From assembly GCF_020151015.1 (NCBI RefSeq), contig NZ_CP083746.1, positions 631,001 through 695,000 of the forward strand: DNA of 64,000 nt, in the 5' to 3' direction. Every line of letters begins with the position of its first letter. Position 1 is the first letter of the stretch. Origin of the DNA: Pseudomonas sp. p1(2021b) (GTDB lineage Bacteria; Pseudomonadota; Gammaproteobacteria; Pseudomonadales; Pseudomonadaceae). Shown one piece after another: positions 43,803-54,732 of this stretch. A program made the position numbers and the translations under genes. The notes below the pieces were generated by a model that saw only the letters and a list, made by a program, of their open reading frames with translations, did no database searches and was not told the origin of the DNA.

Positions 43803-43831
43803 AGGGTGACCCTTTTGTTTTAAATTCGGCT

Positions 43832-43850
43832 TCAAATTGTATACATAATA
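43832..43850. promoter_or_regulatory. GTATAC-centred imperfect palindrome in divergent gap
   Basis: AAATTGTATACATAATA lies between the two divergent genes, overlapping likely promoter elements. It resembles ATTGTATACAAT-type sites of GntR regulators, but there is no regulator gene nearby, so the role is a guess. Confidence 0.3.
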
Positions 43851-43862
43851 GGAGCCGAGTCC

Positions 43863-44276
43863 ATGTCCGATCTACCCGTCCGTCCTGGCCGCCTGAATGG
43901 CTTGCGCCATCTGGCCCTGCTGGTCCCGAATCTGGAGGAGTGCGAGCGTTTCTACGTCGACCTGCTCGGCATGGAGGTGCTGCACCGTGCCCATGAAGAC
44001 CTGGTGTACCTGACCTGCGGTAACGATAACCTGTCCCTGGGGCGTGCCGCAGGGGCGGCCAATGGGTTACAGACCATGGACCACTACGGGTTCATCGTCG
44101 ACAGCGTGGAAGAACTCGATGCCTGGTACGCCTATTTCAAGGCCCATGGCGTGACCCTGCTGGACCGCCCGTTCGACCACGGCGATGGAGCGCGCAGCTT
44201 CCATGTGCTTGACCCAGCAGGTAACAAGGTGCAGCCGCTGTATCACCCGGCGGTGTCCGGGCAGCGGTTGGTTTGA
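43863..44276 (+). CDS. VOC-family (glyoxalase-fold) protein
   Basis: A 137-residue vicinal-oxygen-chelate protein with the paired beta-alpha-beta-beta-beta modules. The first has LNGLRHLALLVPNLEECERFYVDLLGMEVLHR, the second HYGFIVDSVEELDAWYAYFKAHGV and FHVLDPAGNKVQPLYH. Potential metal ligands are His in LRHLAL, His in DHYGF and a C-terminal acidic/Tyr position. Members act as dioxygenases, isomerases or resistance proteins; the substrate cannot be read from the sequence. AGGAG precedes the ATG. Divergent from the ABM gene. Confidence 0.88.
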   Translation: MSDLPVRPGRLNGLRHLALLVPNLEECERFYVDLLGMEVLHRAHEDLVYLTCGNDNLSLGRAAGAANGLQTMDHYGFIVDSVEELDAWYAYFKAHGVTLLDRPFDHGDGARSFHVLDPAGNKVQPLYHPAVSGQRLV

Positions 44277-44297
44277 AGGAAAGGCCTGCCAATGAGA

Positions 44298-44361
44298 TTC
44301 GCGGGTAAACCCGCTCCCACAGGGTTGCGCAAAATGCTGTGGGAGCGGGTTTACCCGCGAA
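44298..44361. repeat. Perfect 25-bp inverted REP pair
   Basis: TTCGCGGGTAAACCCGCTCC (44298-44322 in full) and its exact reverse complement (44337-44361) are separated by 14 bases. The GGTAAACCC variant differs from the GGACAAGCCC and GGCACAAGGCC classes elsewhere in the window. It lies in the convergent gap before the DUF748 gene. Confidence 0.85.
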
Positions 44362-44396
44362 ATGACACGCTTCAGGGCGAGAAATGCCGCTGATGC

Positions 44397-47333
44397 CTAC
44401 TCGGCATCCAGGTGCATTGGCGTAATGACCTGCCCATCGCTCTCGGCCTGCCCCAGGGTGGTATCGAGGAAATATACCCGGTCATCCTCCAGCTGGCCCT
44501 TGTCCACCAGATAGTCCTTGATGCTGCTGGCGCGCTCCTGGCCGAGGGTGCGCAGCAGTGCTGCGCTTTCGGCCCAGGACTTGATCACCGCATCGCGCAG
44601 CTTGACGGTACGCTCTTCGCGGCCGAGCTCTTTCCATTCGGCCGGAGGCTGCTGTTTGAGGCGGGTGCGGTAGATGCCTTCGAGCATGGCCGGCTTGTCG
44701 CTGTCGTCGACCACCAGCATCGAAGCATTGGCCGGTACCTTGTCACCGCGGCGTTGGAGCATCTTGTACCAGGTGGCCTGGTATTCACGCTCCAGGCGCT
44801 GTTGGGCGATCAAGGGGCCGTCGCTGCTCTGGGCGCTGGTGCCTTCGATTTCCAGGCGCAGCTCCGGGCGTTCCTTGAGGGCCGCTGCCAGCTTGTCCAG
44901 GGCCGACTGGGCATCGCTGCTGAGCTCGCTGGAGCCGGGCGCGAATTTTACGGTGCCAAGGTCTTCCGAGCCGCCGCCGGCGATCAACCCTCCGATGAAC
45001 TTGAACGGCGCCTGGGCCGCGCGCAGCACCAGGTTGCGCAGGGTCTGCCAGACGATCGGCATGACACTGAACTGAGGGTTGTTCAGGTCGCCTGAAACCG
45101 GCAGCTCGATGGAGATCTTGCCCTCGGTATCCTTGAGCAGCGCGACCGCCAGGCGAATCGGCAGGTCCACGGCATCGGGGCTGTCCACCTTCTCGCCCAA
45201 CTGCAACTGTTCGACCACCACTTTGTTCTCGGCCTTGAGCTGGCCGTTGGTGATCAGGTAGTGCAGGTCGAGGTTGAGTCGGCCCTTGCGGATGCGGAAG
45301 CCCGCGAACTTGCCGGAGTAGGGCGTCAGGGTGGTCAGCTCGACCCGCTTGAAGCTGGTGGCGATGTCCAGGCTCGCCAGAGGATTGAACGGGTTGAGCG
45401 CCCCTTTGATGGTGACCGGGGCGTAGCGGTCGACCTTGCCCTTGACGTCCACTTTGGCCGGTGCCGGCTTGCGGTTGTCGATGGTGCCGATCTGGCCGTT
45501 GAGCTGCTGCACCGCCGTGGCGAAGTTGGGCGTGAGGGTCAGGTCGGCGAAGTTGGCCGAACCATCGTTGATGTCGATCTGCCCGATACGGATGCCCAGC
45601 GGCTTTTCATTGCTCGCACTGGCCGGTTTGGCCTGGCCGCTGCTCGGTGCGCCCGCCGGTTGGGGGATCAGCAGGTCGTCTACGTTGGTGGTGCGGTCTT
45701 CGTTGATGATGAAGCGTGCATAGGGCTGCAGCAGGCTCACCTTGTCGATCGACAGGGCATCGCCATGGACGTAGGACAGGCCGCTCAGGTCCAGTTGCTG
45801 CCATTTGACGAAGTCCCGGTCCTTGATGGTATCCAGGGTATGCAACTGGCTGACCTGGGCCTTGCCGCCAACGGTGAAGGCCAACGGTTCGGTGCTCTTG
45901 AGGTCGACCTTGAGGTCGCTGGCGAGCATGCCGCTGCGCAGTTCCAGGCGGATATACGGGCTGATGTAGGCCTGGGCCACGCGCAGGTCGATGTCACGGG
46001 TGCTGACGTCGAGCTTGGCCGTGACCGGTGCCAGGTTGACCTGGCCTGCCGCCTGCAGCTTGCCTTGCTTGCCCACGCCGGTGTCCAGCTTGAGCGTAAA
46101 TGGCGACTGGTTGAGGCTGTCGAAATTCTGCAGGTCCAGGTTGAGCGGGCCGACATCCAGCGCCACCGGTTCCTTCTGGCTGCGGTCGGCCAGATGGACC
46201 TGGTAGTTGCGCAGTTGTACATCCTTGAGCAGCACCTGCCAGGGCTTGCTCGGCGCCTTGGCGGCCTTTTCCTTGTCGCTCGGTTCGGCGGCGGCGGGCT
46301 CGGCCTTTTCCTTCGGGGTGGCCTTGGCCGGCTGGCTGGCGAACAGCTTCTGCCAGTCGAGCTGGCCATCCTGTTCCAAGGCGGCCCAGGTCTCCAGCTT
46401 TTCGCTGCGGACCTTGCCTACGATTACCTGCTGCCTGGCCAGGTCGATGGACGTCTCGCTGACATCCAGGCTGGCCAGGCGCGCCAGTTGGCGGCCATCA
46501 GGGGCCTTGATGGCGAACGGTGCGATGCGCAGCGAGGTCTTGTCCAGCAGCAGTTCGGTTTCCTTGGCGAGGTTGAGCTTGTAGTGGGTATCGAGGCTCA
46601 CTATGCCATCTTCCAGCACCAGCGGGACGGCATCGCGTACGTAGGGCCAGAAGGACTTCATTCGGCCTTCGGTGACCTTGAGGGTGCCTTCGGAGGCGAT
46701 GGGGGCCAGGCTCAGGGTGCCCTTCCAGTCGATGCGCCCGCCGTTGGGGCCGTTGGCCACCAAGGTCATGTCGGCGTTGTCGTCGGGCAGGGTGCTGAGG
46801 TTCTTCAGCTCCAGGTTCATGGAGTCGTAGAGGAACTCGATGGGCTCGCTGGGGCGCAGGTCTTCGAAATGTAGGTAGCCTTCGCTGAGCTTGATGCTGC
46901 CGATGCGCAGCGGGAAGGGATCGCTGGGCGGTTCGTCGGGCTTGGGCTCGCTGGCCGGCAGTTTGAACAGCTGGGTCAGGTTCAGGCTGCCGTCCTTGGC
47001 GAACAGCACTTCGTTGCGCGGCTTGTCCAGCTCCACGGCATCGAGGTGCAGGGCCTTGGTCCACAGGCTGTCCAGCGAGAGGTTGGCGTACAGGCGTTCG
47101 AAGCCGACCTGTTCCTTGCCAGGCTCGCCGATCTGCAGGCCCCAGAGCGTCAGCTCCAGGCTGAAGGGGTTGAATTCGATGCGCTGCAAGTGCGCCGGCA
47201 CCGTGGCGTATTGCGCCAGTTGCTGGTTGGCGATACGCAGGCCGACACCGGGGAGAATGAGAAAGCCAAGCAGGCTGTAAGAGGCAACGATGGCCAGCAA
47301 GGCGCCGAGGGCGCGAGTCAATCCTTTGGGCAT
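44397..47333 (-). CDS. DUF748 (AsmA-like) envelope protein
   Basis: A protein of about 978 residues with one N-terminal membrane anchor (LGALLAIVASYSLLGFLILPGVG, about 8-30) and a very long periplasmic part made of repetitive beta strands, typical of the DUF748/AsmA-like group. Related large AsmA-like proteins are proposed to move phospholipids across the periplasm. A Lys/Ala/Glu/Pro-rich low-complexity stretch lies near residue 350 (ATPKEKAEPAAAEPSDKEK). The C-terminus has an OmpA-like segment (VKFAPGSSELSSDAQSALDKL). The start at 47333 (MPKGLTRALG) was chosen; ATG at 47345 is possible. Exact function unknown. Confidence 0.88.
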   Translation of the reverse strand: MPKGLTRALGALLAIVASYSLLGFLILPGVGLRIANQQLAQYATVPAHLQRIEFNPFSLELTLWGLQIGEPGKEQVGFERLYANLSLDSLWTKALHLDAVELDKPRNEVLFAKDGSLNLTQLFKLPASEPKPDEPPSDPFPLRIGSIKLSEGYLHFEDLRPSEPIEFLYDSMNLELKNLSTLPDDNADMTLVANGPNGGRIDWKGTLSLAPIASEGTLKVTEGRMKSFWPYVRDAVPLVLEDGIVSLDTHYKLNLAKETELLLDKTSLRIAPFAIKAPDGRQLARLASLDVSETSIDLARQQVIVGKVRSEKLETWAALEQDGQLDWQKLFASQPAKATPKEKAEPAAAEPSDKEKAAKAPSKPWQVLLKDVQLRNYQVHLADRSQKEPVALDVGPLNLDLQNFDSLNQSPFTLKLDTGVGKQGKLQAAGQVNLAPVTAKLDVSTRDIDLRVAQAYISPYIRLELRSGMLASDLKVDLKSTEPLAFTVGGKAQVSQLHTLDTIKDRDFVKWQQLDLSGLSYVHGDALSIDKVSLLQPYARFIINEDRTTNVDDLLIPQPAGAPSSGQAKPASASNEKPLGIRIGQIDINDGSANFADLTLTPNFATAVQQLNGQIGTIDNRKPAPAKVDVKGKVDRYAPVTIKGALNPFNPLASLDIATSFKRVELTTLTPYSGKFAGFRIRKGRLNLDLHYLITNGQLKAENKVVVEQLQLGEKVDSPDAVDLPIRLAVALLKDTEGKISIELPVSGDLNNPQFSVMPIVWQTLRNLVLRAAQAPFKFIGGLIAGGGSEDLGTVKFAPGSSELSSDAQSALDKLAAALKERPELRLEIEGTSAQSSDGPLIAQQRLEREYQATWYKMLQRRGDKVPANASMLVVDDSDKPAMLEGIYRTRLKQQPPAEWKELGREERTVKLRDAVIKSWAESAALLRTLGQERASSIKDYLVDKGQLEDDRVYFLDTTLGQAESDGQVITPMHLDAE

Positions 47334-47412
47334 GTAAGGCGTCATCTGTCTGAAGCGAGGTGCCTTGGAGTATGGCACGTTAAAACGGTTCCGACGAAAC
47401 GACCAAAATACC

Positions 47413-48282
47413 TTACTCGACACCCATGCGTCGTCGCGCCCGATGCGCGGACCCGTCGCGCATGGCCCAGCGCAGCACGGGCGCGGTGCCTTTGATGCCC
47501 AGGCGGATCAGGCGCTGTTGCAGCGGGCCCTGGTGCAGGCCCAGCAGGCTGCGGCCCCAGTCGGGCAGCAGGTCGATGCCGGCGTGGAGCATCAGCTTGC
47601 CCACCGGCTCGGCCATGCGGCTGGGGGCGGGGGCGTCGAGCAGGATCCTCACCACTTCATGGCTGCGCGCATCGCACTGGAGCTGCGGGCGCATGCGCTG
47701 CAGGTAGCGCTCCACCTGCTGGCAGGAGCGTGGTATCTCCCGCGCGCCGAGCCGTTCGGCGATGAGGGCGATCTCGTCGTAGTAGGCATCCTGGTCGGCA
47801 CGTGACAGGCCAGGGTTGCGGTAGCGCAGGTGGGCGGCGAGGAAGCTGCTGACTTCGGCGACATGCACCCAGGTCAGCAGGTCCGGGTCGCTGGCCGCAT
47901 AAGGGCGGCCATCGGGCGCGGTGCCGACCACCTGCAGGTGAATGGTGCGAACCTTGTCGATCAACCATTGGGCGTCGCGGGTCGAGCCGAAGGTGGTGCC
48001 GGAAATGAACTGGCTGGTGCGGCGCAGGCGGCCGAGCAGGTCGTGACGAAAATTGGAATGGTCCCACACCCCCGACAGCGCCAGGGGGTGCAGCAATTGC
48101 AGCATCAGGGCGCTGATGCCGCCAACCAGCATGCTGGGGAAGTCGCCGTGCACCTGCCAACTGACGCTCTGCGGGCCGAACAGCCCTGGGTCACCCTTGG
48201 GCGACTCCAGGTCGAGCTGGCCGAGGGCCAGCCCGGTGAGGCTCATGACCTGGGTTTCGATGCGGCGGCGTAGGGCTTCCAT
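47413..48282 (-). CDS. DUF2236 (MpaB/latex-clearing-type) oxygenase-like protein
   Basis: A protein of about 289 residues of the DUF2236 family, which includes rubber oxygenase-like and MpaB-like haem proteins. Family features: GPQSVSWQVHGDFPSMLVGGISALMLQLLHPLALSGVWDHSNFRHDLLGRLRRT, TFGSTRDAQWLIDKVRTIHLQVVG and YAASDPDLLTWVHVAEVSSFLAAH. The conserved His and Arg positions of the putative haem pocket are present. ATG at 48282 (MEALRRRIETQ) or 48312 could be the start. It directly follows acs on the same strand. Substrate unknown. Confidence 0.85.
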   Translation of the reverse strand: MEALRRRIETQVMSLTGLALGQLDLESPKGDPGLFGPQSVSWQVHGDFPSMLVGGISALMLQLLHPLALSGVWDHSNFRHDLLGRLRRTSQFISGTTFGSTRDAQWLIDKVRTIHLQVVGTAPDGRPYAASDPDLLTWVHVAEVSSFLAAHLRYRNPGLSRADQDAYYDEIALIAERLGAREIPRSCQQVERYLQRMRPQLQCDARSHEVVRILLDAPAPSRMAEPVGKLMLHAGIDLLPDWGRSLLGLHQGPLQQRLIRLGIKGTAPVLRWAMRDGSAHRARRRMGVE

Positions 48283-48312
48283 GGCGGTCCTGCAGGCCGC
48301 CATGGCGGCCAT

Positions 48313-50247
<1,935 letters not shown>

Positions 50248-50340
50248 GGCGGGTGGTCCTGCTCTTGTGAGGGGCGGTGGACAGCAGCGGCTATTCGATG
50301 GACAGTGTAGCTGGAAGGGTTGTTCAACCGGTGCCGGCCT

Positions 50341-50426
50341 CATCGCGGGACAAGCCCGCTCCCACAGATTCTCCGGTGCTCTCGATAACACCTGGGTACC
50401 TGTGAGAGCGGGCTTGTCCCGCGATG
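50341..50426. repeat. REP pair upstream of acs
   Basis: CATCGCGGGACAAGCCCGCT (50341-50366 in full) and its inverse (50401-50426) match at 25 of 26 positions, 34 bp apart, between pgi and acs. Confidence 0.85.
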
Positions 50427-50445
50427 AGGTCGAATCAGGTTCGGA

Positions 50446-52110
50446 TCAACCGCGGTGACGACCGCGGAAGTAGTTGATCAGGCCTTGGGTGGAGCCATCC
50501 TCGGCACTGTCTTCCAGGCTACCGACCAGGCGCTGGTATACACCCTTGCCCAGCTCCTTGCCCAGTTCCACACCCCACTGGTCGAAGGCATTGATACCCC
50601 AGACGACGCTCTGCACGAACACCTTGTGTTCGTACATGGCCACCAGCGCCCCGAGACGACGTGGGCTGATGCGCTCGACCACCAGGGTGTTGCTCGGGCG
50701 GTTGCCCGGGATCACCTTGTGCGGTGCGAGTTTCTCGATGTCCGCTTCGTTCAGGCCCTTGGCCCGCAGCTCGGCTTCGGCTTCCGCGCGGGTCTTGCCG
50801 AGCATCAGCGCCTGGCTCTGGGACAGGCAGTTGGCATACAGCCATTGATGGTGGTCGGCCACCGGGTTGAAGCTCACCACCGGCACGATGAAGTCGGCGG
50901 GGATCAGTTGGGTGCCCTGGTGCAGCAGCTGGTGGTAGGCGTGCTGGCCGTTGCAGCCGACACCACCCCAGATCACCGGGCCGGTTTCGGTCTTCACGGG
51001 GGTACCGTCCTGCAGCACGCTCTTGCCGTTGGACTCCATGTCCAGTTGCTGCAGGTGCTTGGTGATGTTGCGCAGGTAGTGGTCGTACGGCAGGATCGCG
51101 TGGCTCTGGGCGCCCCAGAAGTTGCCATACCATACGCCCAGCAAGGCCAGCAGCACCGGCATGTTCTTCTCGAACGGTGTGTTCTGGAAGTGCTGGTCCA
51201 TGGTGTAGGCACCGGACAGCAGTTCCTTGAAGTTGGCGGTGCCGATGGCCAGGGCGATCGGCAGGCCGATGGCCGACCACAGCGAGTAGCGACCGCCCAC
51301 CCAGTCCCACATGGGGAAGATGTTCTCTTCACGGATACCGAAGGCCACGGCGGCGGTCTTGTTGCTCGATACGGCGATGAAGTGGCGGTAGAGCTCGGCC
51401 TCGGAGCCGCCCTGGGCCAAGTACCAGGTGCGTGCGGCCGTGGCGTTCTTCAGGGTTTCGAGGGTATTGAACGACTTCGACGAGACGATGAACAGGGTGG
51501 TCTCGGCGCGCAGCTTGGCCGACAGCTCATGGAATTCGCTGCCGTCGATGTTCGCCAAGTAGTGGCAGCGTACGCCGCGCTGGGCGTAGGGCAGCAGCGC
51601 CTCGGAGACCAGCTCCGGGCCCAGGAACGAGCCGCCGATGCCGATGTTCACCACGTCGGTGATCGGCTTTTCGCTGTAGCCGCGCCACAGGCCATCGTGG
51701 ATGCGGCCCACCAGCTCGGTGATCTGGTTGAGCACCTTGTGCACTTCGGGCATCACGTTGACGCCATTCACGCTGAGCTTGTCGCCTACCGGGCGGCGCA
51801 GGGCGGTGTGCAATACCGGTCGACCTTCGGAGGCGTTGATGATCTCGCCGCTGAACATCGCTTTGATCGCGTCCGCCAGGCCCACTTCATTGGCCAGGTT
51901 GACCAGCAGGTCACGGGTCTGCTCGGTGATCAGGTTCTTCGAGTAGTCGAGGAACAGGCCGCAACTGCTGAGGGAAAACTGGTCGAAGCGCTTGGGATCG
52001 GCTGCGAAGGCTTCGCGCATGCTGAAACCTTGCATGGCGTCGCGGTGTTGCTGGAGCGCCTGCCAGGCGGGCAGCGCCGTCACATCGTGGGGAGTACGGT
52101 AATACGCCAT
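50446..52110 (-). CDS. pgi: Glucose-6-phosphate isomerase
   Basis: A 554-residue dimeric enzyme interconverting glucose-6-P and fructose-6-P. Signatures: [55 protein letters not shown], the catalytic Glu/His region [18 protein letters not shown], and the C-terminal [11 protein letters not shown] (catalytic Lys). The length is standard. In Entner-Doudoroff organisms such as P. putida it works mainly in the gluconeogenic direction. Single gene on the minus strand with REP elements on both sides. Confidence 0.98.
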   Translation of the reverse strand: MAYYRTPHDVTALPAWQALQQHRDAMQGFSMREAFAADPKRFDQFSLSSCGLFLDYSKNLITEQTRDLLVNLANEVGLADAIKAMFSGEIINASEGRPVLHTALRRPVGDKLSVNGVNVMPEVHKVLNQITELVGRIHDGLWRGYSEKPITDVVNIGIGGSFLGPELVSEALLPYAQRGVRCHYLANIDGSEFHELSAKLRAETTLFIVSSKSFNTLETLKNATAARTWYLAQGGSEAELYRHFIAVSSNKTAAVAFGIREENIFPMWDWVGGRYSLWSAIGLPIALAIGTANFKELLSGAYTMDQHFQNTPFEKNMPVLLALLGVWYGNFWGAQSHAILPYDHYLRNITKHLQQLDMESNGKSVLQDGTPVKTETGPVIWGGVGCNGQHAYHQLLHQGTQLIPADFIVPVVSFNPVADHHQWLYANCLSQSQALMLGKTRAEAEAELRAKGLNEADIEKLAPHKVIPGNRPSNTLVVERISPRRLGALVAMYEHKVFVQSVVWGINAFDQWGVELGKELGKGVYQRLVGSLEDSAEDGSTQGLINYFRGRHRG

Positions 52111-52238
52111 TGCGGATGCTTTCCTTGGTGCGTGGTCTGGCCTTGGACATCAGGCCGTGGCTGCCAGTTGCAGGCCGGCCATCATTATAGGCATTGGTGG
52201 CGCGGGGGGAATGGGGAGCGGAGGCGCTGTGTGCGCCT

Positions 52239-52326
52239 TTCGCGATACAAGGCCGCGGCGCGATCTCTTGTGGGAGCGGCGGTGATATCGGGCCGGGCCG
52301 AATCGCGGGGCAAGCCCGCTCCCACA
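52239..52326. repeat. REP cluster between panC and pgi
   Basis: A degenerate TTCGCGATACAAGGCCGC copy, a partial CTTGTGGGAGCGGC copy and a full AATCGCGGGGCAAGCCCGCT copy ending in CCCACA (52301-52326) lie within 90 bp of each other; the mix of classes suggests successive insertions. Confidence 0.6.
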
Positions 52327-52338
52327 TGATGTCGGGCG

Positions 52339-53202
52339 TTATGCGGTCTTTTCGTCCAGATGCACGTACAGGTTGTCGATCAACCGTGTCGTGCCCATGT
52401 ACGCGGCGGCCAGCACCACCACATCACGGTCATCGACCATTGCCGGGCGCAACGTCAGGGCATGGCGCACTTCCAGGTAATCCGGGCGGAACCCGGCAGC
52501 CACCAGCTGAGCTTGGCCATCGGCGATCAACGCGGGGAAATCACGCTGGCCCCGGCGGATGGCTTCGGCCATGGCGCTCAAGGTACGGTACAGCGCAGGC
52601 GCGGCGGCACGTTGCTCCGGGCTCAGGTAACCGTTGCGCGATGACAGTGCCAGGCCGTCTTCGGCACGTACGGTAGGCTCGCCGATGATCTGGATCGGCA
52701 TGTTCAGGTCACGCACCATGGCGCGGATCACCGCCAGTTGCTGGTAGTCCTTCTCGCCGAACACGGCAAGGTCCGGTTGGACCATGTTGAACAACTTGCT
52801 GACCACCGTGGCCACGCCTTCGAAATGGCCAGGCCGGCTGGCGCCGCACAGGCCTTCGGACAGTTGCGGCACGCTGACACGGGTCTGTACCGCCATGCCG
52901 TCGGGGTACATCTCTTCCACGCCCGGGGCGAACAGCAGGTGGCAGCCGGCCTGGAGCAGGCGTTCCTGATCGGCTGCCAGGGTGCGCGGGTACTTGTCCA
53001 GGTCTTCGCCGGCGCCGAACTGCAGCGGGTTGACGAAGATGCTGGCGACCACGAAGTCGGCGCGTTGGGCCGCCTTGGTCACCAGCGCGGCATGGCCGCT
53101 GTGCAGGTTGCCCATGGTCGGCACGAAGCCGATCCGCTTGCCTTCGTCGCGGGCGCGCGCCACGGCGGCGCGCAGTTCTCGGACGGTCTTGACTGTATTC
53201 AT
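52339..53202 (-). CDS. panC: Pantothenate synthetase
   Basis: A 287-residue ATP-dependent ligase joining pantoate and beta-alanine. The HIGH-type nucleotide site is [14 protein letters not shown], followed by [35 protein letters not shown] and the KMSKS-equivalent [11 protein letters not shown]. The ATG at 53202 overlaps the panB TGA by 4 bp (ATGA), so the pair is translationally coupled. No panD is in this cluster. Confidence 0.98.
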   Translation of the reverse strand: MNTVKTVRELRAAVARARDEGKRIGFVPTMGNLHSGHAALVTKAAQRADFVVASIFVNPLQFGAGEDLDKYPRTLAADQERLLQAGCHLLFAPGVEEMYPDGMAVQTRVSVPQLSEGLCGASRPGHFEGVATVVSKLFNMVQPDLAVFGEKDYQQLAVIRAMVRDLNMPIQIIGEPTVRAEDGLALSSRNGYLSPEQRAAAPALYRTLSAMAEAIRRGQRDFPALIADGQAQLVAAGFRPDYLEVRHALTLRPAMVDDRDVVVLAAAYMGTTRLIDNLYVHLDEKTA

Positions 53203-53999
53203 GCGCTGAACCCGTGTTCGCTGCCTGGGAAGCTGACGTCCTTGACTGCCCCGACATAGGCGGCAAGGGCGCTGTGGATGTCCGGCTGGCCGGTCATGAA
53301 GTTCTTCACGAACTTCGGTACGCGGCCGCTCAGGGAAAGGCCGAGCATGTCGTGCAATACCAGCACTTGCCCGTCGGTGGCGCTGCCGGCGCCAATGCCG
53401 ATGACCGGAATGCTCACGGCCTGGGTGATTTCCGCCGCCAGCTCGCTGGGTACGCATTCGAGCAGGAGCATGGCCGCGCCGGCCTGTTCCAGGGCGATGG
53501 CGTCGGCGCGCATCTGCCGCGCCTGGGCTTCCTGGCGGCCCTGAACCTTGTAGCCGCCCAGGACATTGACCGACTGTGGCGTCAGGCCCATATGCGCGCA
53601 CACAGGCACGCCGCGCTCGGCCAGCAGGCGGATGGTTTCGGCCAGCCAGGCGGCACCCTCGAGCTTGATCATGTGGGCGCCGGCTTGCATCAGGGTGGCG
53701 CAGTTGGCGAACGCCTGTTCGGGTGTGGCGTGGGCCATGAAGGGCAGGTCGGCGAGGATCAGCGCCCCGCTGTTGCCGCGCTTCACACAGGCGGTGTGGT
53801 AGGCCATCTCGGCGGTCGTCACCGGCAGGGTGCTGTCATGGCCCTGCAGGACCATGCCCAGGGAGTCACCCACCAACAGTATTTCCACACCGGCCTCGCT
53901 GGCGGCCTTGGCGAAGGTCGCGTCGTAGCAAGTCAGCATGGCGATTTTCTCACCCTTGGCCTTGAGGCCGTGCAGCGTGGTCAGGGTTACTTCAGGCAT
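53199..53999 (-). CDS. panB: 3-methyl-2-oxobutanoate hydroxymethyltransferase
   Basis: A 266-residue TIM-barrel enzyme making ketopantoate from 2-oxoisovalerate and methylene-THF. Mg-binding and active-site segments: [50 protein letters not shown] (Lys and Glu) and [20 protein letters not shown]. The methylene-THF it uses depends on folate genes folP and folK also in this window. It is the first gene of panBC; a 251-bp gap separates it from folK. Confidence 0.98.
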   Translation of the reverse strand: MPEVTLTTLHGLKAKGEKIAMLTCYDATFAKAASEAGVEILLVGDSLGMVLQGHDSTLPVTTAEMAYHTACVKRGNSGALILADLPFMAHATPEQAFANCATLMQAGAHMIKLEGAAWLAETIRLLAERGVPVCAHMGLTPQSVNVLGGYKVQGRQEAQARQMRADAIALEQAGAAMLLLECVPSELAAEITQAVSIPVIGIGAGSATDGQVLVLHDMLGLSLSGRVPKFVKNFMTGQPDIHSALAAYVGAVKDVSFPGSEHGFSA

Positions 54000-54191
54000 G
54001 TAGGAAATCCTCGTTCAGGCGCTGTGAAAAACGACTGCGTACAACGCGTGTAATCATCTTTCGGAGCGGCACATCATCGCGCGTGATGTTTGGGCACAGG
54101 TCCGTCCGAGCCTAAATCGGTCAATGAGGCGGCACTTTGGTGCCACGGGACGCCTATAGTCGTGAGCGAGGGGGGGGAAGTCAATCACCCT

Positions 54192-54230
54192 GTTACCGCA
54201 TTGTTACGATCAGGGTGTTACTGGCGTTAC
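54192..54230. promoter_or_regulatory. Cluster of four GTTAC repeats upstream of panB
   Basis: GTTAC occurs at 54192, 54203, 54217 and 54226, the first three preceded by T (TGTTAC) or GT. The first two lie inside an inverted repeat CACCCTG (54186-54192) / CAGGGTG (54211-54217). GTTAC is also the CbrB subsite motif found before crcZ; whether it binds anything here is unknown. Confidence 0.3.
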
Positions 54231-54250
54231 CGATGGCCGGAACGCCCGAT

Positions 54251-54730
54251 TTACAGGCGTTCCAGGCCCACGAAGGGGCAGGCTTCGAGCAGCTGCGCCA
54301 GGCTGCGGCCGTCGGCAAGGCGAAAGTCGGCGGGCACCAGTTCGGCCAACGGGTAGAGCACGAACGGGCGGGCTTGCATGTGATAGTGCGGCACTTTCAG
54401 GCGCGGCACGTCGATCACTTCTTCGCCGAACAACAAGATGTCCAGGTCGAGGGTGCGCGGGCCCCAGCGCTCCTTGCGTACCCGGCCCTGGTCGTTCTCG
54501 ATGCCTTGCAGGGCATCGAGCAGGTCCAGCGGCGCGAGGCTGGTGTCCAGAGCCGCTACTGCGTTGGTGTAGCGCGGCTGGCCGGGCAGCAGCGAATCGC
54601 TGGTATATAGCGCCGAGGCTGCGGCCAGGCGGGTGTCGGCGATCTGGTCCAGCGCCTGCAGGGCGCTGCGCAGCTGTTCGGTGGGAGCGTCGAGGTTGCT
54701 GCCCAGGCCGATATAGACGCGCACCGTCAT
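54251..54730 (-). CDS. folK: 2-amino-4-hydroxy-6-hydroxymethyldihydropteridine pyrophosphokinase
   Basis: A 159-residue HPPK transferring pyrophosphate from ATP to the pterin used by FolP. Seen: RVYIGLGSNLDAPTEQLRSAL, the N-x-V-A strand (YTNAVAALDT), GRVRKERWGPRTLDLDILLFG (catalytic Arg/Asp cluster) and VPHYHMQARPFVLYPLAEL. It starts 2 bp after the pcnB stop codon, so the two are co-transcribed, the conserved pcnB-folK-panBC order. Confidence 0.97.
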   Translation of the reverse strand: MTVRVYIGLGSNLDAPTEQLRSALQALDQIADTRLAAASALYTSDSLLPGQPRYTNAVAALDTSLAPLDLLDALQGIENDQGRVRKERWGPRTLDLDILLFGEEVIDVPRLKVPHYHMQARPFVLYPLAELVPADFRLADGRSLAQLLEACPFVGLERL

Positions 54731-54732
54731 GT

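Noticed and set aside
52201-52338. Small gene between panC and pgi
   Set aside because: Only REP copies and GC-rich spacer; no frame with a ribosome-binding site or recognisable product.
53203-53601. N-terminal extension of panC (frame open to 53601)
   Set aside because: It is an overlapping frame of panB; the ATGA overlap at 53199-53202 gives the normal PanC start.
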